Assembly: GCA_903914615.1 (NCBI GenBank)
Contig: CAIWPS010000598.1
Span: 1-45,040 of the forward strand
From: an uncultured beta proteobacterium
GTDB lineage: Bacteria; Pseudomonadota; Gammaproteobacteria; Burkholderiales; Burkholderiaceae_C
Reading direction: 5' to 3'
Length of the DNA: 45,040 bases
Below are positions 1 to 8,904 of the stretch, piece after piece (within the stretch, counting starts at the first letter, position 1; each line of letters begins with the position of its first letter). The position numbers were made by a program, and so were the translations under genes. Under the pieces are notes generated by a model. That model had not been told where the DNA came from, did no database searches, and worked only from the letters and a program-made list of their open reading frames with translations.

Positions 1-1
1 C

Positions 2-205
2 CGCGATGTCGCCGTGGCCGGCCGCTACGTCGAGTACTTCGTCGACGAGAACTGGGTCGAGCACCAGCGACGGCTGGAACGCTTCACCGCCTTCGACGCC
101 GAACTGCGCGACCTGCGCCTGGCCTTCCACCTCGGCGCCGAGCCGCCGCTGCTGCGCCGCTACGTCGCCGACAGCGCCGCCGGCCCCGTGGGTCTGCCCC
201 CCTGA
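2..205 (+). CDS. C-terminal fragment of an MFS transporter (transmembrane secretion effector type)
   Basis: Only the last 67 codons are in the window; the gene enters from the left edge and stops at TGA 203-205. The frame reads RYVEYFVDENWVEHQRRLER, then a short acidic/basic helix, then FHLGAEPPLLRRYVA. This resembles the soluble tail found after the last membrane helix in MFS proteins of the transmembrane secretion effector family (PF05977), which are putative drug or siderophore efflux proteins. No membrane segment lies in the visible part, so the assignment rests on the tail pattern alone. The next gene starts 45 bases downstream on the same strand. Another function with a similar tail cannot be excluded. 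Confidence 0.55.
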   Translation, partial: RDVAVAGRYVEYFVDENWVEHQRRLERFTAFDAELRDLRLAFHLGAEPPLLRRYVADSAAGPVGLPP

Positions 206-250
206 GTTCGCCGCCCATCACAATCCACCATCCACGCCACGCCGACGCCC

Positions 251-1870
251 ATGCACCCCTTCGACTGGAACACCGGCTACGCCAGCCGCCGCTCGCCCAT
301 ATTCGCCCGCAACATCGTCTCCACCTCGCACCCGCTGGCCGCGCAGGCCGGCCTGCGCATGCTGCAGGCGGGCGGCAATGCCGTGGACGCCGCGATCGCG
401 GCAGCGGCGGCGATGACCATCGTCGAGCCCTGCAGCAACGGCCTGGGCTCCGACGCCTTCTGCATCCTCTGGGACGGCCACGAGTTGCAGGGCCTGAACG
501 CCAGCGGCTGCGCGCCGCAGGCCTGGACGCCCGGCTACTTCAAGGCCAAGTACGGCGCCGACGTGCGCACGCCGCCCAAGCGCGGCTGGGACTCGGTGAC
601 CGTGCCCGGCGCGGTGGCCGGCTGGGTGGCGCTGCACGAGCGCTACGGCCGCCTGCCCTTCGCCGACCTGCTGGCGCCGGCCATCGACATCGCCGAGCGC
701 GGCTACGCGGTGCCGGTGATCGTGCAGCAGAAGTGGCACAACGCCGCGGCGCTGCCCGAGATCACCTCGCAGCCGGGCTGGGCCCAGGCCTTCATGCCGC
801 ACGGCCGCGCACCGGCGGTCGGCGAGCGCTTCTGCTTCCCCGAGGCCGCGCGCACCCTGCGCCTGATCGCGCTGACCACGGGCGAGGCCTTCTACGCCGG
901 CGAGGTCGCCGCCGCCGCCGAGGCCCATGCCCGCGCCCATGGCGGCAGCATGACGGCGGCCGACTTCGCGGCCTACCGGCCCGAGTGGATCAAGCCGATC
1001 GCGCGCGACTACCGCGGCCACACGCTGCACGAGATCCCGCCCAACGGGCAGGGCATCGCGGCGCTGATCGCCCTGGGCATCCTCGACCAGTTCGACCTCG
1101 CGGCGCTGCCGGTCGATGGCACGGCCTCGCAGCATCTGCAGGTCGAGGCGATGAAGCTGGCCTTCGCCGATGTCTACCGCTACGTCGCCGAGCCGAAGTC
1201 GATGCGCCTGACGCCGGCGCAGATGCTCGACCCAGCCTACCTGGCCGAGCGCGCGAAGCTCATCGACCCGCGGCGCGCCCAGGACTTCGGCCCCGGCCAT
1301 GCGCCCAAGGGCGGCACGATCTACCTCACGGCCGCAGACGAGCGCGGCATGATGGTCAGCTTCATCCAGAGCAACTACATGGGCTTCGGCTCGGGCATCG
1401 TGGTGCCGGGCTACGGCCTGAGCCTGCAGAACCGCGGCCACGGCTTCACGCTGAACCCGGACAGCGACAACCTCGTCGGCCCCGGCAAGCGCCCCTTCCA
1501 CACCATCATCCCGGCCTTCCTGACGAAGGACGGCAAGCCGGTGATGAGCTTTGGCGTCATGGGCGGCGACATGCAGCCGCAGGGCCACCTGCAGACCGTC
1601 GTGCGCATGCTGGACTACCACCAGCAGCCGCAGGCCGCCTGCGACGCGCCGCGCTGGCGCTGGAACGCCGGCACGCTGAACACCGAGGACGGCATGCCCG
1701 CCGACACCGTGGCCGGCCTGCGCGCGCTGGGCCACAGGGTCGAGGACTTCAGCGACAGCTACCAGGACTTCGGTGCCGGCCAGTTCATCTGGCGCCTGGG
1801 CGACCCGGCCGTGGAGGGCTACGCCGCCGCCAGCGACCCGCGTCGCGACGGCCAGGCAGCGGGCTGCTGA
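251..1870 (+). CDS. Gamma-glutamyltransferase family Ntn-hydrolase (539 aa)
   Basis: Family members cleave gamma-glutamyl bonds (for example in glutathione) after self-cleavage of a proenzyme at a conserved Thr. The N-terminal landmarks LQAGGNAVDAAIAAA and PGAVAGW, and the C-terminal FGVMGGDMQPQGH, are family hallmarks. The expected autoprocessing and nucleophile Thr is Thr356 in KGGTIYL, which would give chains of about 355 and 184 residues. No signal peptide is visible (the N-terminus is MHPFDWNTGYASRR), so this is probably the cytoplasmic YwrD-like branch rather than periplasmic Ggt. The substrate is unknown. The EamA permease gene follows 11 bases later and may be co-transcribed. No clear ribosome binding site precedes ATG 251. 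Confidence 0.88.
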   Translation: MHPFDWNTGYASRRSPIFARNIVSTSHPLAAQAGLRMLQAGGNAVDAAIAAAAAMTIVEPCSNGLGSDAFCILWDGHELQGLNASGCAPQAWTPGYFKAKYGADVRTPPKRGWDSVTVPGAVAGWVALHERYGRLPFADLLAPAIDIAERGYAVPVIVQQKWHNAAALPEITSQPGWAQAFMPHGRAPAVGERFCFPEAARTLRLIALTTGEAFYAGEVAAAAEAHARAHGGSMTAADFAAYRPEWIKPIARDYRGHTLHEIPPNGQGIAALIALGILDQFDLAALPVDGTASQHLQVEAMKLAFADVYRYVAEPKSMRLTPAQMLDPAYLAERAKLIDPRRAQDFGPGHAPKGGTIYLTAADERGMMVSFIQSNYMGFGSGIVVPGYGLSLQNRGHGFTLNPDSDNLVGPGKRPFHTIIPAFLTKDGKPVMSFGVMGGDMQPQGHLQTVVRMLDYHQQPQAACDAPRWRWNAGTLNTEDGMPADTVAGLRALGHRVEDFSDSYQDFGAGQFIWRLGDPAVEGYAAASDPRRDGQAAGC

Positions 1871-1881
1871 CGCCGGCCGGG

Positions 1882-2787
1882 GTGGGTGCGCAGACGCCGT
1901 CGGCGCGACGCGGGCTGGCGCTGGCGGCGGCGGGGGCGATCGGTTTCTCGGGCAAGGCCATCATCGCCAAGCTGGCCTACCGCCATGGCGTCGACGCGGT
2001 GACGCTGGTGATGTACCGCATGCTGTTCGCGCTGCCGCTGTTCCTGGCGCTGGCCTGGTGGTCGGGCCGGGGCAGGGCGCCGCTGGCGCGGCGCGACCTC
2101 GCCGTCGTCACCGGGCTGGGTTTCTGCGGCTACTACCTGGCCAGCACGCTGGACTTCGCCGGCCTGCAGTACACCAGTGCCAGCCTGGAGCGGCTGATCC
2201 TGTACCTCAACCCGACGCTGGTGCTGGGCCTGGGGATGCTGCTGCACGGCCACCGTCCGCAGCCGCGTCAGTTTGCGGCGCTGGCGCTGTCGTACGCCGG
2301 GGTGCTGCTGGTCTTCGGCCACGAGCTCGACTTCAGCGGCCGCAACGCGGCGCTCGGTGCGGCGCTGGTGTTCGGCAGCGCCGTCAGCTACGCCGTCTAC
2401 CTGCTCTACAGCGGCCGCGAAGTGCGGCGCCTGGGCGCGCTGCGGCTCACCGGCTGGGCCAGCTCGGTGGCCTGCCTGTTCTGCATCGCGCAGTTCGCGC
2501 TGCTGCGGCCCTGGTCGGCGGCTGCGGTGGCCGCGCCGGTGATCTGGCTCTCGCTGCTCAACGCCAGCCTGTGCACGGTGGCGCCGGTGCTGATGGTGAT
2601 GATGGCGGTGGAGCGCGTCGGCGCCACGGTGACGGCGCAGACCGGCGCCATCGGGCCGATCTCGACGATCATCATGGGCGTGCTGCTGCTGGGCGAGCCC
2701 TTCAACGCATGGATCGCTGCCGGCACGGTGCTGGTGCTGTTGGGCGTGTGGCTGCTGGCCCGCGCCTCCTTCAAGCCTGTGGAGTGA
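1882..2787 (+). CDS. EamA/DMT-family permease (301 aa)
   Basis: Inner-membrane drug/metabolite transporter family protein with two EamA repeats and about ten hydrophobic segments, the first around residues 10-30 (LALAAAGAIGFSGKAIIAKL) and the last ending in VLLGVWLLARASF. The C-terminal repeat carries IGPISTIIMGVLLLGEPF, a typical EamA signature. The GTG at 1882 is the first plausible start after the upstream stop at 1870 and leaves the first helix intact; CTG 1867 is a less likely alternative. It lies between the gamma-glutamyltransferase (11-base gap) and an SDR (4-base gap), so it is probably in one transcript with them. The substrate cannot be told from sequence. Confidence 0.82.
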   Translation: MGAQTPSARRGLALAAAGAIGFSGKAIIAKLAYRHGVDAVTLVMYRMLFALPLFLALAWWSGRGRAPLARRDLAVVTGLGFCGYYLASTLDFAGLQYTSASLERLILYLNPTLVLGLGMLLHGHRPQPRQFAALALSYAGVLLVFGHELDFSGRNAALGAALVFGSAVSYAVYLLYSGREVRRLGALRLTGWASSVACLFCIAQFALLRPWSAAAVAAPVIWLSLLNASLCTVAPVLMVMMAVERVGATVTAQTGAIGPISTIIMGVLLLGEPFNAWIAAGTVLVLLGVWLLARASFKPVE

Positions 2788-2791
2788 AACG

Positions 2792-3580
2792 ATGGATCTG
2801 GGATTACGAGGCAAGTGGGCGCTGGTCTGCGCCGCCAGCAAGGGGCTGGGCAAGGGCTGCGCGCAGGCGCTGGCGGGCGAGGGCGTGAACGTCGTCATCA
2901 CGGCGCGCGGCGACGCGGCGCTGCAGGCCACCGCCGCCGAGCTGCGCGCGCTGGCGCCGGCGGTGCAGGTGGTGGCGGTGGCCGGCGACATCACCACGCC
3001 CGAGGGCCGCACCGCCGCGCTGACCGCCTGCCCGCAGGTGGACATCCTGGTCAACAACGCCGGCGGCCCGCCGCCCGGGGATTTCCGTGACTGGGACCGC
3101 GAGGCCTGGCTGAAGGCGGTGGAGGCCAACATGCTCACGCCCATCGAGCTCATCCGCGCCACGGTGGACGGCATGGCGGGGCGCGGCTACGGCCGCGTCG
3201 TCAACATCACCTCGTCGTCGGTGAAGGCGCCGATCGACTTCCTGGGCCTGTCCAACGGCGCGCGATCCGGCCTCACCGGCTTTGTCGCCGGCACGGCGCG
3301 GCAGGCGCGGCTGGCGGCCCACGGCGTGACGATCAACAACATCCTGCCCGGCAGCTTCGACACCGACCGCCTGCGCGGCGGCTTTGCCAGCGTGGCGCAG
3401 AAGTCGGGGCAGGCGCTGGACGCGGTGATGGCGGCGCGCCGCAAGACCGTCCCGGCCGGCCGCTTCGGCACGCCGGCCGAATTCGGCGCCCTGTGCGCCT
3501 ACCTGTGCAGCCTGCAGGCCGGCTACATCGTCGGCCAGAACCTGCTCATCGACGGTGGCGCCTACCCCGGCACCTTCTGA
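2792..3580 (+). CDS. SDR-fold protein lacking the catalytic YxxxK pair (262 aa)
   Basis: A Rossmann-fold short-chain dehydrogenase/reductase homologue. The nucleotide-binding motif is ASKGLGKG near residue 13, NNAGG follows near residue 88, and VNITSSS is at 137-143. Where classical SDRs have Tyr-x-x-x-Lys, this protein reads LGLSN: Leu151 and Asn155 occupy the Tyr and Lys positions. The rest (GLTGFVAGTARQ, then NNILPGSFDTDRLR and the C-terminal GQNLLIDGGAYPG) aligns normally. It fits the BKR-like SDR subgroup described as deviating from the catalytic tetrad. It may be catalytically altered or inactive. Its last 19 bases overlap tail-to-tail with the minus-strand permease gene. Confidence 0.85.
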   Translation: MDLGLRGKWALVCAASKGLGKGCAQALAGEGVNVVITARGDAALQATAAELRALAPAVQVVAVAGDITTPEGRTAALTACPQVDILVNNAGGPPPGDFRDWDREAWLKAVEANMLTPIELIRATVDGMAGRGYGRVVNITSSSVKAPIDFLGLSNGARSGLTGFVAGTARQARLAAHGVTINNILPGSFDTDRLRGGFASVAQKSGQALDAVMAARRKTVPAGRFGTPAEFGALCAYLCSLQAGYIVGQNLLIDGGAYPGTF

Positions 3581-4494
3581 AGCGACGGCCGCGCGCCCAT
3601 GCCCACCGCGATGCCGCCGACGATGAGCACGAAGGCGGCCGCGTGGTAGGCGTGCGGCGCCTCGCCCAGCACCAGCGCCGAGAGCAGCGCCGCGAACAGC
3701 GGCGTGAGGTTGTTGAAGAAGGCGGCTAGCGCCGGGCCGCCCTCGGCCACGCCCAGGCCCCAGCAGCGGTAGGCCAGCACCGAGGCGCCGAGCGACACGT
3801 ACAGCAGCGCCGCGGCGATGCCGGGGCTCCAGCGTATCGGCGCCGCGCCCAGCGCCTGCTCGCCGCCGGCGAAGAAGGCGGCCGCGAACAGGCCGAACAT
3901 CGTCTGCACCAGCAGGAAGCCGGCCCAGTCCCAGTCGGGCCGCGCGCTGCCGCGCATGTGCGCCGGCGGCCGCGCCAGCAGCCAGCTGTAGAAGGCCCAG
4001 CCGATCACCGCGAGCAGGATGTAGAGGTCGCCGGGAACGAAGCGCACCTGCAGCAGGGTGTCCATCGAACCGCGGCCGATCACCAGCACGACTCCGGCCA
4101 GCCCCAGCACCGCACCCGCGATCTGCCGCCGCCGCGGCCGCTCGCCGAAGAACAGCGCGCCCACCACCAGCATCCACACCGACATGCTGGCCGCCACCAG
4201 CGTCACGTTCAGCGGCGAGCTCGTCACCAGCGCCAGGTACTGCAGCGAATTGAACAGGCCGACGCCGAAGACCCCGACCGCCAGCAGGTAGGGCCAGCGT
4301 GCGGCGATGCGCGACCACGGCCGCAGCGCCCGCCAGGCCAGCGGCAGCAGGAAGCAGGCGGTGAGCGACCAGCGCAGCAGGTTCAGCGTCAGCGGCGGCA
4401 CCTGGCCGGCGAGCAGGCGGCCGGTGACGGCATTGCCTGCCCACAGCAGCGGTGGCAGCGTCATCAGCCCGGCCAGGCGCGGCGTGAGCCTCAA
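3562..4494 (-). CDS. EamA/DMT-family permease (about 310 aa)
   Basis: A second drug/metabolite transporter family permease, reading leftward. It has about ten hydrophobic helices in two EamA repeats (for example LPPLLWAGNAVTGRLLAG at the start and FFNNLTPLFAALLSALVLGE near the end). The start is uncertain. TTG 4494 overlaps the stop of the upstream DUF2007 gene in a TTGA arrangement and gives the N-terminus MRLTPRLAGLMTLPPLLWAG, which fits the family. ATG 4530 would add twelve atypical residues and overlap more; ATG 4464 would cut into the first helix. The TAG stop at 3562-3564 lies inside the convergent SDR gene. The substrate is unknown. Confidence 0.82.
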   Translation of the reverse strand: MRLTPRLAGLMTLPPLLWAGNAVTGRLLAGQVPPLTLNLLRWSLTACFLLPLAWRALRPWSRIAARWPYLLAVGVFGVGLFNSLQYLALVTSSPLNVTLVAASMSVWMLVVGALFFGERPRRRQIAGAVLGLAGVVLVIGRGSMDTLLQVRFVPGDLYILLAVIGWAFYSWLLARPPAHMRGSARPDWDWAGFLLVQTMFGLFAAAFFAGGEQALGAAPIRWSPGIAAALLYVSLGASVLAYRCWGLGVAEGGPALAAFFNNLTPLFAALLSALVLGEAPHAYHAAAFVLIVGGIAVGMGARPSLQKVPG

Positions 4495-4802
4495 GCCGGC
4501 GCCTGCAGCAGTGCGCCGCAGTTCCAGCATTGCTCGAAAGGCCCGTCGACGGCCTCGCCGCAGCACCGGCACAGCCAGTGGCGGTGCGGGCGGTGGTGCA
4601 GGTCGTGCAGCAGCGCGGTGGCGCGGGCGTGCTGGCCGTCGTCCTGCACCCAGACCTCGGGCAGGGCCTGGTCGGGCGGGATCTGGCCCGCGATGCCGCA
4701 GGCGAAGGCGCGCTGCACGCTGGCGGCGATGCCGGCGCCCGTGAGCTGGTCGGCCCACAGCGTGGCGATGGCGAGGTTGGGGGCTTGCAGCAGGCGTTTC
4801 AT
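4491..4802 (-). CDS. DUF2007-type protein with C-terminal zinc ribbon (103 aa)
   Basis: Small cytoplasmic protein starting MKRLLQAPNLAIATLWADQL. This is the usual opening of DUF2007 'putative signal transducing' proteins, in which a short alpha/beta domain is followed by PEVWVQDD. The last 25 residues add a zinc-ribbon-like CRCCG...CWNCG, four cysteines in two CxxC pairs. An upstream in-frame ATG at 4859 exists but would add 19 residues unlike the family. Function is unknown; the ribbon suggests metal binding. It overlaps the start of the downstream permease gene, so the two are probably translationally coupled. It is divergent from the quinone oxidoreductase across a gap of about 95 bases. 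Confidence 0.75.
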   Translation of the reverse strand: MKRLLQAPNLAIATLWADQLTGAGIAASVQRAFACGIAGQIPPDQALPEVWVQDDGQHARATALLHDLHHRPHRHWLCRCCGEAVDGPFEQCWNCGALLQAPA

Positions 4803-4897
4803 CGTCGGCGTCGATCGTGCCACGAAGCGCCGGTCCCGCGCTGCAGGCGCACGCGTCATCGCTTAACCTCTCGGCCGCCATCAACCCAGGAGTCGGT

Positions 4898-5881
4898 ATG
4901 CCCCGCGCCATCCAGATCGCCGCCTATGGCGGCCCCGAACAACTCCAGCTGGTCGACGTGACCGTGGGCGAACCCGGACCCGGCGAGATCCGCATCCGCC
5001 ACCACGCCTGCGGCCTGAACTACATCGACGTCTACCAGCGCACCGGCCTGTATGCCAACCCGCTGCCGCTGCGCCTGGGCATGGAGGGCGCCGGCATCGT
5101 CGAAGCCGTGGGCCCGGGTGTCACCCACCTGGCCTCAGGCGACCGCGCTGCCTATGCCAGCAACCCTCCGGGCAGCTACAGCGAGCTGCGCGTGATGCCG
5201 GCGCGCAACGTCGTCAAGCTGCCCGACGGCATCGCCTTCGACACCGGCGCGGCCATGATGCTCAAGGGCCTGACGGCGCAGTACCTGCTCAAGCGCACGC
5301 TGCCCGTGCAGGGCCTGCAGCCCGGTGACCATGTGCTCTTCCATGCTGCCGCTGGGGGTGTCGGCCTGATCGCCTGCCAGTGGGCCAAGGCGCTGGGCCT
5401 GCAGCTCATCGGCACCGCCGGCAGCGCCGAGAAATGCGCGCTGGCGCTGGCCCATGGCGCGGCCCACGTCATCGACTACGGCAAGGAAGACTTCGTCGCC
5501 CGCGTCAAGGACATCACCGGCGGCCGCGGCGTCAAGGTGGTCTACGACTCGGTGGGCAAGGACACCTTCGAAGGCAGCCTGGACTGCCTGCAGCCCTTCG
5601 GCCTGCTGGCCAGCTTCGGCAATGCCTCGGGCCCGGTGCCGCCCTTCGCCCTGGGCACGCTGGGCCCCAAGGGTTCGCTGTACGTGACGCGGCAGACGCT
5701 GTTCACGCACATCGCCACGCGCGAAGCCACGCAGGCCATGGCCGACGACCTCTTCGCGGTGGTGCTGAGCGGCGCGGTGAAGATCCGCATCGACCAGCGC
5801 TACCCGCTGGCCGACGCGGCGCAGGCGCACCGCGACCTGGAGGCGCGCAAGACCACCGGCAGCACCGTGTTGCTGCCGTGA
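4898..5881 (+). CDS. qor: NADPH:quinone oxidoreductase, QorA type (327 aa)
   Basis: Zinc-independent medium-chain dehydrogenase/reductase that reduces quinones with NADPH in the cytoplasm. The GroES-like N-terminal domain contains CGLNYIDVYQRTGLY and GMEGAGIVEAVG. The Rossmann domain carries AAAGGVGLIACQWAKALG at about residues 149-166, then a typical C-terminal RYPLADAAQAHRDLEARKT. The catalytic-zinc cysteine of alcohol dehydrogenases is absent, as expected for QOR. ATG 4898 is chosen because AGGAG lies just upstream (4888-4892) and the protein then starts MPRAIQIAAYGGPEQL; an earlier start at 4817 would add unrelated residues. Length matches the family (about 325). Confidence 0.92.
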   Translation: MPRAIQIAAYGGPEQLQLVDVTVGEPGPGEIRIRHHACGLNYIDVYQRTGLYANPLPLRLGMEGAGIVEAVGPGVTHLASGDRAAYASNPPGSYSELRVMPARNVVKLPDGIAFDTGAAMMLKGLTAQYLLKRTLPVQGLQPGDHVLFHAAAGGVGLIACQWAKALGLQLIGTAGSAEKCALALAHGAAHVIDYGKEDFVARVKDITGGRGVKVVYDSVGKDTFEGSLDCLQPFGLLASFGNASGPVPPFALGTLGPKGSLYVTRQTLFTHIATREATQAMADDLFAVVLSGAVKIRIDQRYPLADAAQAHRDLEARKTTGSTVLLP

Positions 5882-5920
5882 CCGGCCCGACCACCGCGGC
5901 CGGCCCGCACATCCGCAACC

Positions 5921-8701
5921 TCAGGGCGAGTTCAGCAGGCTCTTGACCTCGGCCTGGCCGGAGAACCTGTCGCCCAGCTGGGCCAGCGCCTCCAGCTGGC
6001 CCCGCGCCTCGCTGCGCTCACCGGCCTGGATCAGGTAGCGCGCCAGCGCCAGCTTCAGCGCCGGGTCCTGCGGAGACGCCGCGACGGCCAGGCGCTGGGT
6101 CTTCACGGCCTCGGGCACTTTGCCGCTGGCGGCCTGAATGGTCGCCAGCGTGTCGAGGATCGGTGCGCGGTTGGGCAGCAGCGCATTGGCCTGACGCGCC
6201 ATCTCCAGCGCACCGGGCCTGGCCTGCTTGTGCAGCAGCCAGGCGATGTTGTTCATGGCCAAGGCATTGTCGGGCTGGCTCGCCAGCACGGCGCGGTAGT
6301 GCGTCTCGGCCACGTCGTAGTGCTGCGCCTGCGTCGCGACATCGCCGAGGTAGAAGCGGAAGGCGGCATCCTTGGGGTGCCGCAGTTCCCAGTCGGCAGC
6401 CAGGCGGTCGGCCGCCGCAGCCTGGTTCGACGCTCCCAGCGCGACGTGCAGCTTGATCGCCGCTTCGCTGGCGTCGCTGCGCTGCAGGGCCGCCTGGTAG
6501 GCGCGCGCTGCGGCCTGCCAGTTCTTGCGCTGCGCCTCGATGTCGCCTTCCACGGCATAACCCAGACCGCTCTGCGGCTCCAGCTTCTGCATCTCGTGCG
6601 CGATGGCCAGGGCGTCGCTGGCACGCTTGTCACGCAAGGCCAGCATGGCCAGACCGCGGCGCGCTTCGCCGAGCCTGGGGTCGAGCTCCAAGGCCCGCTT
6701 CATCGCGCGCCCCGCCTCGTCGTAGTCCTTGCTTGCCACGAAGGCCTCCGCCAGGTTCATCTGCGCCGCGGCGCTGGTCGGCTGCAGGCCCGTGAGCTTG
6801 CGGAAGGTCGCGGTCGCCTGCCGGGTATCGCCCGCGAGCAACTGGGCCTGGCCCAGCGCCTCCATGATGGCCAGGTCGTTGGGCAGAGTCACCGCGGCGG
6901 CCTGCGCTGCGGCCAGCGCCGAGGCCTTGTCGCCGCGCCGCAGGTGGGCACCGATGAGCGCCAGGCGCAGGCGCGCGTCCGCGGGGCTCGCACGCACCGC
7001 CTCGACCAGTTGCGCGGTGGCATCCTCGGCCGGCTCGCCCTTGGCGCCCGGAAGTGCCGACAGCATGAGCTGGGCCTGGCCATTTTCTGGCGCTGCCGCG
7101 ATGAAGGGGGCGACGCGCCGGCGCGCCTCGTCGGGCCGGCCCGTGGCAACCTCCATCGATGCCAGCGCGGCGACGGCCGGAAAGTACTTGGCGTCCTTCT
7201 GCTGCGCGGCTTCGAAGCTGCGTCGCGCGCCTGCGCCGTCACCCAGCGCCACGAGCACCTGGCCGCGGAGCTGGTCGGGCAAGGGCTGGCCGGGCAACTT
7301 CGGCTGCAGCGCGTCGATGGCCTTCAGCGCGGCCCGATAGTCCTGGCGCGCAATGAGGGCGCTGACCAGGGCGATGTCCGCGCGCGGCCCCTTGTCAGCT
7401 GCAGCCAGGTCGCGCAACTCCTGCAGCCCTTCCTCGGCCCGGGCACCGCCCGTCAGCGCCCATGCCGTCTGGGTACGCACCTTGTTGTTCTCAGGCGCCA
7501 GTTGTGCTGCTCGCCTGAAGGCCGCGTCGGCCCGCTTGGCATCGCCCGCCTGCATCAAGGCCGTGCCTGACAGCGCCAGGCTTTCGGCATCGGGGCGGGC
7601 GCCCTGGACGAGCGGCTGCAGCGCCTCCAGGGCCAGGGCTGGCTGGTTGGAACGCAGGTAGCTCTGGGCCAGGATCTGGCGCGACAGGATGAGCCCGGGC
7701 GCGATCTTCAGGGCCCGGGCCAGGAAGGACTGCACCATGGCATCGTTGCCCAGGTGGTACTCCGCCGCAGCGGCCAACTCAAGCGCTCGCAGATGCTCGG
7801 GTGTCACCTTCAGCAGGGCATCGGTGAACTCGCGCGAGGCCTTGTACTGCTTGTCGACGTAGGCGAACTGGGCATCGAAGAAGAGCGTCTCCGGGTGATT
7901 GGGCGCTGTCTTCTTAAGTGCCGCGAACTGCTGGCGGGCCTCGTCGAACTTGCCCTCCCGGAACAGGATGGTCACGATTTCCGCCTGCGCCGATGCCGAG
8001 CCGGGATGCGCCGCGAGTACCTTGCGGTAGGTCTGCAAGGCCGCGGCGGCATCGCCCTTGCCCAGCCACTGCAGATTGCCCCGCGCGATGCCGGCGGCCT
8101 CGTTGCCGGGCTCCCTGGACAACAGGGCGTCAAGCAGGGCCAGGGCGCCGTCCACGTCGCCAGCCGACGCTCGCAGCCGCGCCTGCACCATCACCGCTGG
8201 CGCGTGCTGCGGCTGGGCCTGGAGCGCGGCCGCAACGGCAGCTTCGGCTTGCTCGGTATGGCCGAGCTGGGCGTGGGCGGCAGCCACCCAGGTCAGCAAA
8301 TCGGCCTGCGCCGACGGCGTGCGCAGCTTGACTTCGCCGAACTGCAGGATGACCTTGGCAGGTTGCCCCAGCAACAGCATCGCGCGCGCCAGCGCTGGCA
8401 GGGTCTGGTCCTCGTCCGCTCCGGCTTCGACGGCCTTGCGGAACTCGACTTCCGCGGCGGCCGGATCGCCGCTCTCGAGCAAAGCCTTGCCCAGCAGCTG
8501 GCGGGTCTCGCCGGAGGCGGCGTTCTTGTCGAGCGCACGCCGCAACTCGATCACTGCGGCGCTGGTCTGCCCTCGGTCAAGGTAGGACCTGGCGTTCGCG
8601 ATGAGCTTGCTTTCCGATGGCTCGCCGCAGCCTGCCAGCAGCACGCAGAACAGACTGCCTGCCAGCAGGCTCCGGCTGCGCATGAAGGTGAAGTTCGTCA
8701 T
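5921..8701 (-). CDS. prsT: PEP-CTERM system TPR-repeat lipoprotein PrsT (926 aa)
   Basis: Large tetratricopeptide lipoprotein of the PEP-CTERM/exosortase system (TIGR02917-like), thought to sit in the envelope and assist polysaccharide or protein export. The N-terminus MRSRSLLAGSLFCVLLAGC is a lipoprotein signal; with ATG 8701 the lipidated cysteine is Cys25 in the lipobox LAGC. The rest is helical TPR units from about residue 30 to the end, for example LIANARSYLDRGQTSAAVIE and ALAMNNIAWLLHKQARPGAL. Length is close to the usual 900-930. Starts upstream of 8701 give no signal peptide; ATG 8683 is an alternative. The ribosome binding site is weak. The gene is divergent from a PEP-CTERM substrate and has a sigma-54-like promoter (separate entry). 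Confidence 0.9.
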   Translation of the reverse strand: MTNFTFMRSRSLLAGSLFCVLLAGCGEPSESKLIANARSYLDRGQTSAAVIELRRALDKNAASGETRQLLGKALLESGDPAAAEVEFRKAVEAGADEDQTLPALARAMLLLGQPAKVILQFGEVKLRTPSAQADLLTWVAAAHAQLGHTEQAEAAVAAALQAQPQHAPAVMVQARLRASAGDVDGALALLDALLSREPGNEAAGIARGNLQWLGKGDAAAALQTYRKVLAAHPGSASAQAEIVTILFREGKFDEARQQFAALKKTAPNHPETLFFDAQFAYVDKQYKASREFTDALLKVTPEHLRALELAAAAEYHLGNDAMVQSFLARALKIAPGLILSRQILAQSYLRSNQPALALEALQPLVQGARPDAESLALSGTALMQAGDAKRADAAFRRAAQLAPENNKVRTQTAWALTGGARAEEGLQELRDLAAADKGPRADIALVSALIARQDYRAALKAIDALQPKLPGQPLPDQLRGQVLVALGDGAGARRSFEAAQQKDAKYFPAVAALASMEVATGRPDEARRRVAPFIAAAPENGQAQLMLSALPGAKGEPAEDATAQLVEAVRASPADARLRLALIGAHLRRGDKASALAAAQAAAVTLPNDLAIMEALGQAQLLAGDTRQATATFRKLTGLQPTSAAAQMNLAEAFVASKDYDEAGRAMKRALELDPRLGEARRGLAMLALRDKRASDALAIAHEMQKLEPQSGLGYAVEGDIEAQRKNWQAAARAYQAALQRSDASEAAIKLHVALGASNQAAAADRLAADWELRHPKDAAFRFYLGDVATQAQHYDVAETHYRAVLASQPDNALAMNNIAWLLHKQARPGALEMARQANALLPNRAPILDTLATIQAASGKVPEAVKTQRLAVAASPQDPALKLALARYLIQAGERSEARGQLEALAQLGDRFSGQAEVKSLLNSP

Positions 8702-8759
8702 CCTTGGGCTACCCAGTTGACTCGCAATAACGCCCAGTGTGAGGGGTCTTGGGTCGGAT

Positions 8760-8775
8760 TGCATCCCCCTCGCCA
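8760..8775 (-). promoter_or_regulatory. Candidate sigma-54 (-24/-12) promoter for prsT
   Basis: On the minus strand the bases read TGGCGAG-GGGG-ATGCA. Compared with the consensus TGGCACG-N4-TTGCW, the invariant GG and GC are present with exact spacing, and three other positions differ. The predicted transcript start is about 12 bases downstream, near 8749, giving a leader of about 48 bases before the prsT start at 8701. Sigma-54 control of PEP-CTERM genes is known from betaproteobacterial floc and biofilm formers, which supports the reading. This is a sequence match only. Confidence 0.5.
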
Positions 8776-8904
8776 TCAGGGAGTTCGCTGCCCCAGGCCC
8801 TTTCTTTGGCATCCACCCGAGTGTCGGAGATATTTACAGGCGACGTGCCGAAGCGCGCCTTGGGTAGAGCCAAAGTATTGATTTGCAAAGTTATGTGTGC
8901 CAGT

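Noticed and set aside
8835-8850. Another sigma-54-like match on the minus strand (CGGCACG-N4-CTGTA)
   Set aside because: The essential GC of the -12 element is missing; the match at 8760-8775 is better and nearer to prsT.
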